From positions 1 through 7,583 of the forward strand of contig CAYSQW010000082.1 in assembly GCA_964433135.1 (NCBI GenBank): 7,583 nucleotides of DNA, given 5' to 3'. Below are positions 7,510 to 7,583 of the stretch, one piece after another. Origin of the DNA: CAYSQW01 sp964433135. GTDB taxonomy: Bacteria; Acidobacteriota; Aminicenantia; Aminicenantales; Aminicenantaceae. How positions within the stretch are numbered: the first letter of the stretch is position 1; the number at the start of each line of letters is the position of its first letter. Made by a program: the position numbers and the translations under genes. The notes under the pieces were generated by a model that ran no database searches, had not been told where the DNA came from, and saw only the letters and a list, made by a program, of their open reading frames with translations.

Positions 7510-7581
7510 TGGGCCTACCAGGATTCGAACCTGGGACCTGCCGGTTATGAGCCGGTGGCTCTACCGCTGAGCTATAGGCCC
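7510..7581 (-). tRNA. tRNA with CAT anticodon, probably tRNA-Ile2 (lysidine type), otherwise elongator tRNA-Met
   Basis: A complete 72-base cloverleaf reads on the minus strand. The acceptor stem is GGGCCTA/TAGGCCC with discriminator A at 7510. The D arm is GCTC-AGCGGTA-GAGC. The anticodon loop is CTCATAA with CAT at 7549-7547. The T arm is CCAGG-TTCGAAT-CCTGG. It is not an initiator because G1 pairs with C72. The C4-G69 and C5-G68 pairs are the acceptor determinants known for TilS (tRNA-Ile lysidine synthetase) in E. coli, and the stem resembles tRNA-Ile, so isoleucine (AUA decoding after C34 to lysidine) is favoured over methionine. CCA is not encoded (the next bases are TAT), so it must be added enzymatically. 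The outermost anticodon-stem pair (27-43) is an A-C mismatch. The tRNA call is firm; the amino-acid identity is about 70% likely. Confidence 0.9.
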
Positions 7582-7583
7582 TG

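Overview
The window holds ordinary chromosomal housekeeping genes, with one transcription direction change. No mobile element, CRISPR array, prophage or exotic accessory system is visible. In order it contains the 3' 93% or so of gyrB (plus strand), complete gyrA (plus), a 200-base gap with a recognisable sigma70-type promoter, a long-chain acyl-CoA synthetase of the FadD/FadD15 type (plus), and then, convergent on the minus strand, a tRNA with a CAT anticodon followed 21 bases downstream by a coiled-coil/C4 zinc-ribbon protein of the HP0958 family.

The organism is a bacterium of moderate GC content. GyrB carries the roughly 170-residue TOPRIM insert typical of Gram-negative gyrases. The tandem gyrB-gyrA order, the FadD15-like acyl-CoA ligase and the zinc-ribbon protein next to a tRNA all fit a Desulfobacterota (deltaproteobacterial) chromosome, for example a sulfate reducer or syntroph. 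That placement is inference from gene content and style, not from a marker-gene comparison.

gyrB and gyrA are 39 bases apart, in the same reading frame, and almost certainly form one operon encoding both subunits of the A2B2 DNA gyrase. The acyl-CoA synthetase has its own promoter (TTGACA, 18-base spacer, TAGAAT) and Shine-Dalgarno sequence, so it is probably transcribed independently of gyrase. It activates free fatty acids to acyl-CoA for degradation or lipid synthesis. The minus-strand pair (tRNA then zinc-ribbon protein) must be read from a promoter beyond the right edge, so 3' processing of the tRNA would also define the 5' end of the zinc-ribbon mRNA.

The observations most worth a second look are modest. 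A single amber codon and an open 13-codon linker separate gyrB from gyrA in one frame. A very long stop-free antisense frame lies under gyrB-gyrA and is explained by synonymous codon avoidance. The zinc-ribbon gene has an overlapping ATG/GTG start directly behind a tRNA. A small inverted repeat sits on the -10 element of the acyl-CoA synthetase promoter.
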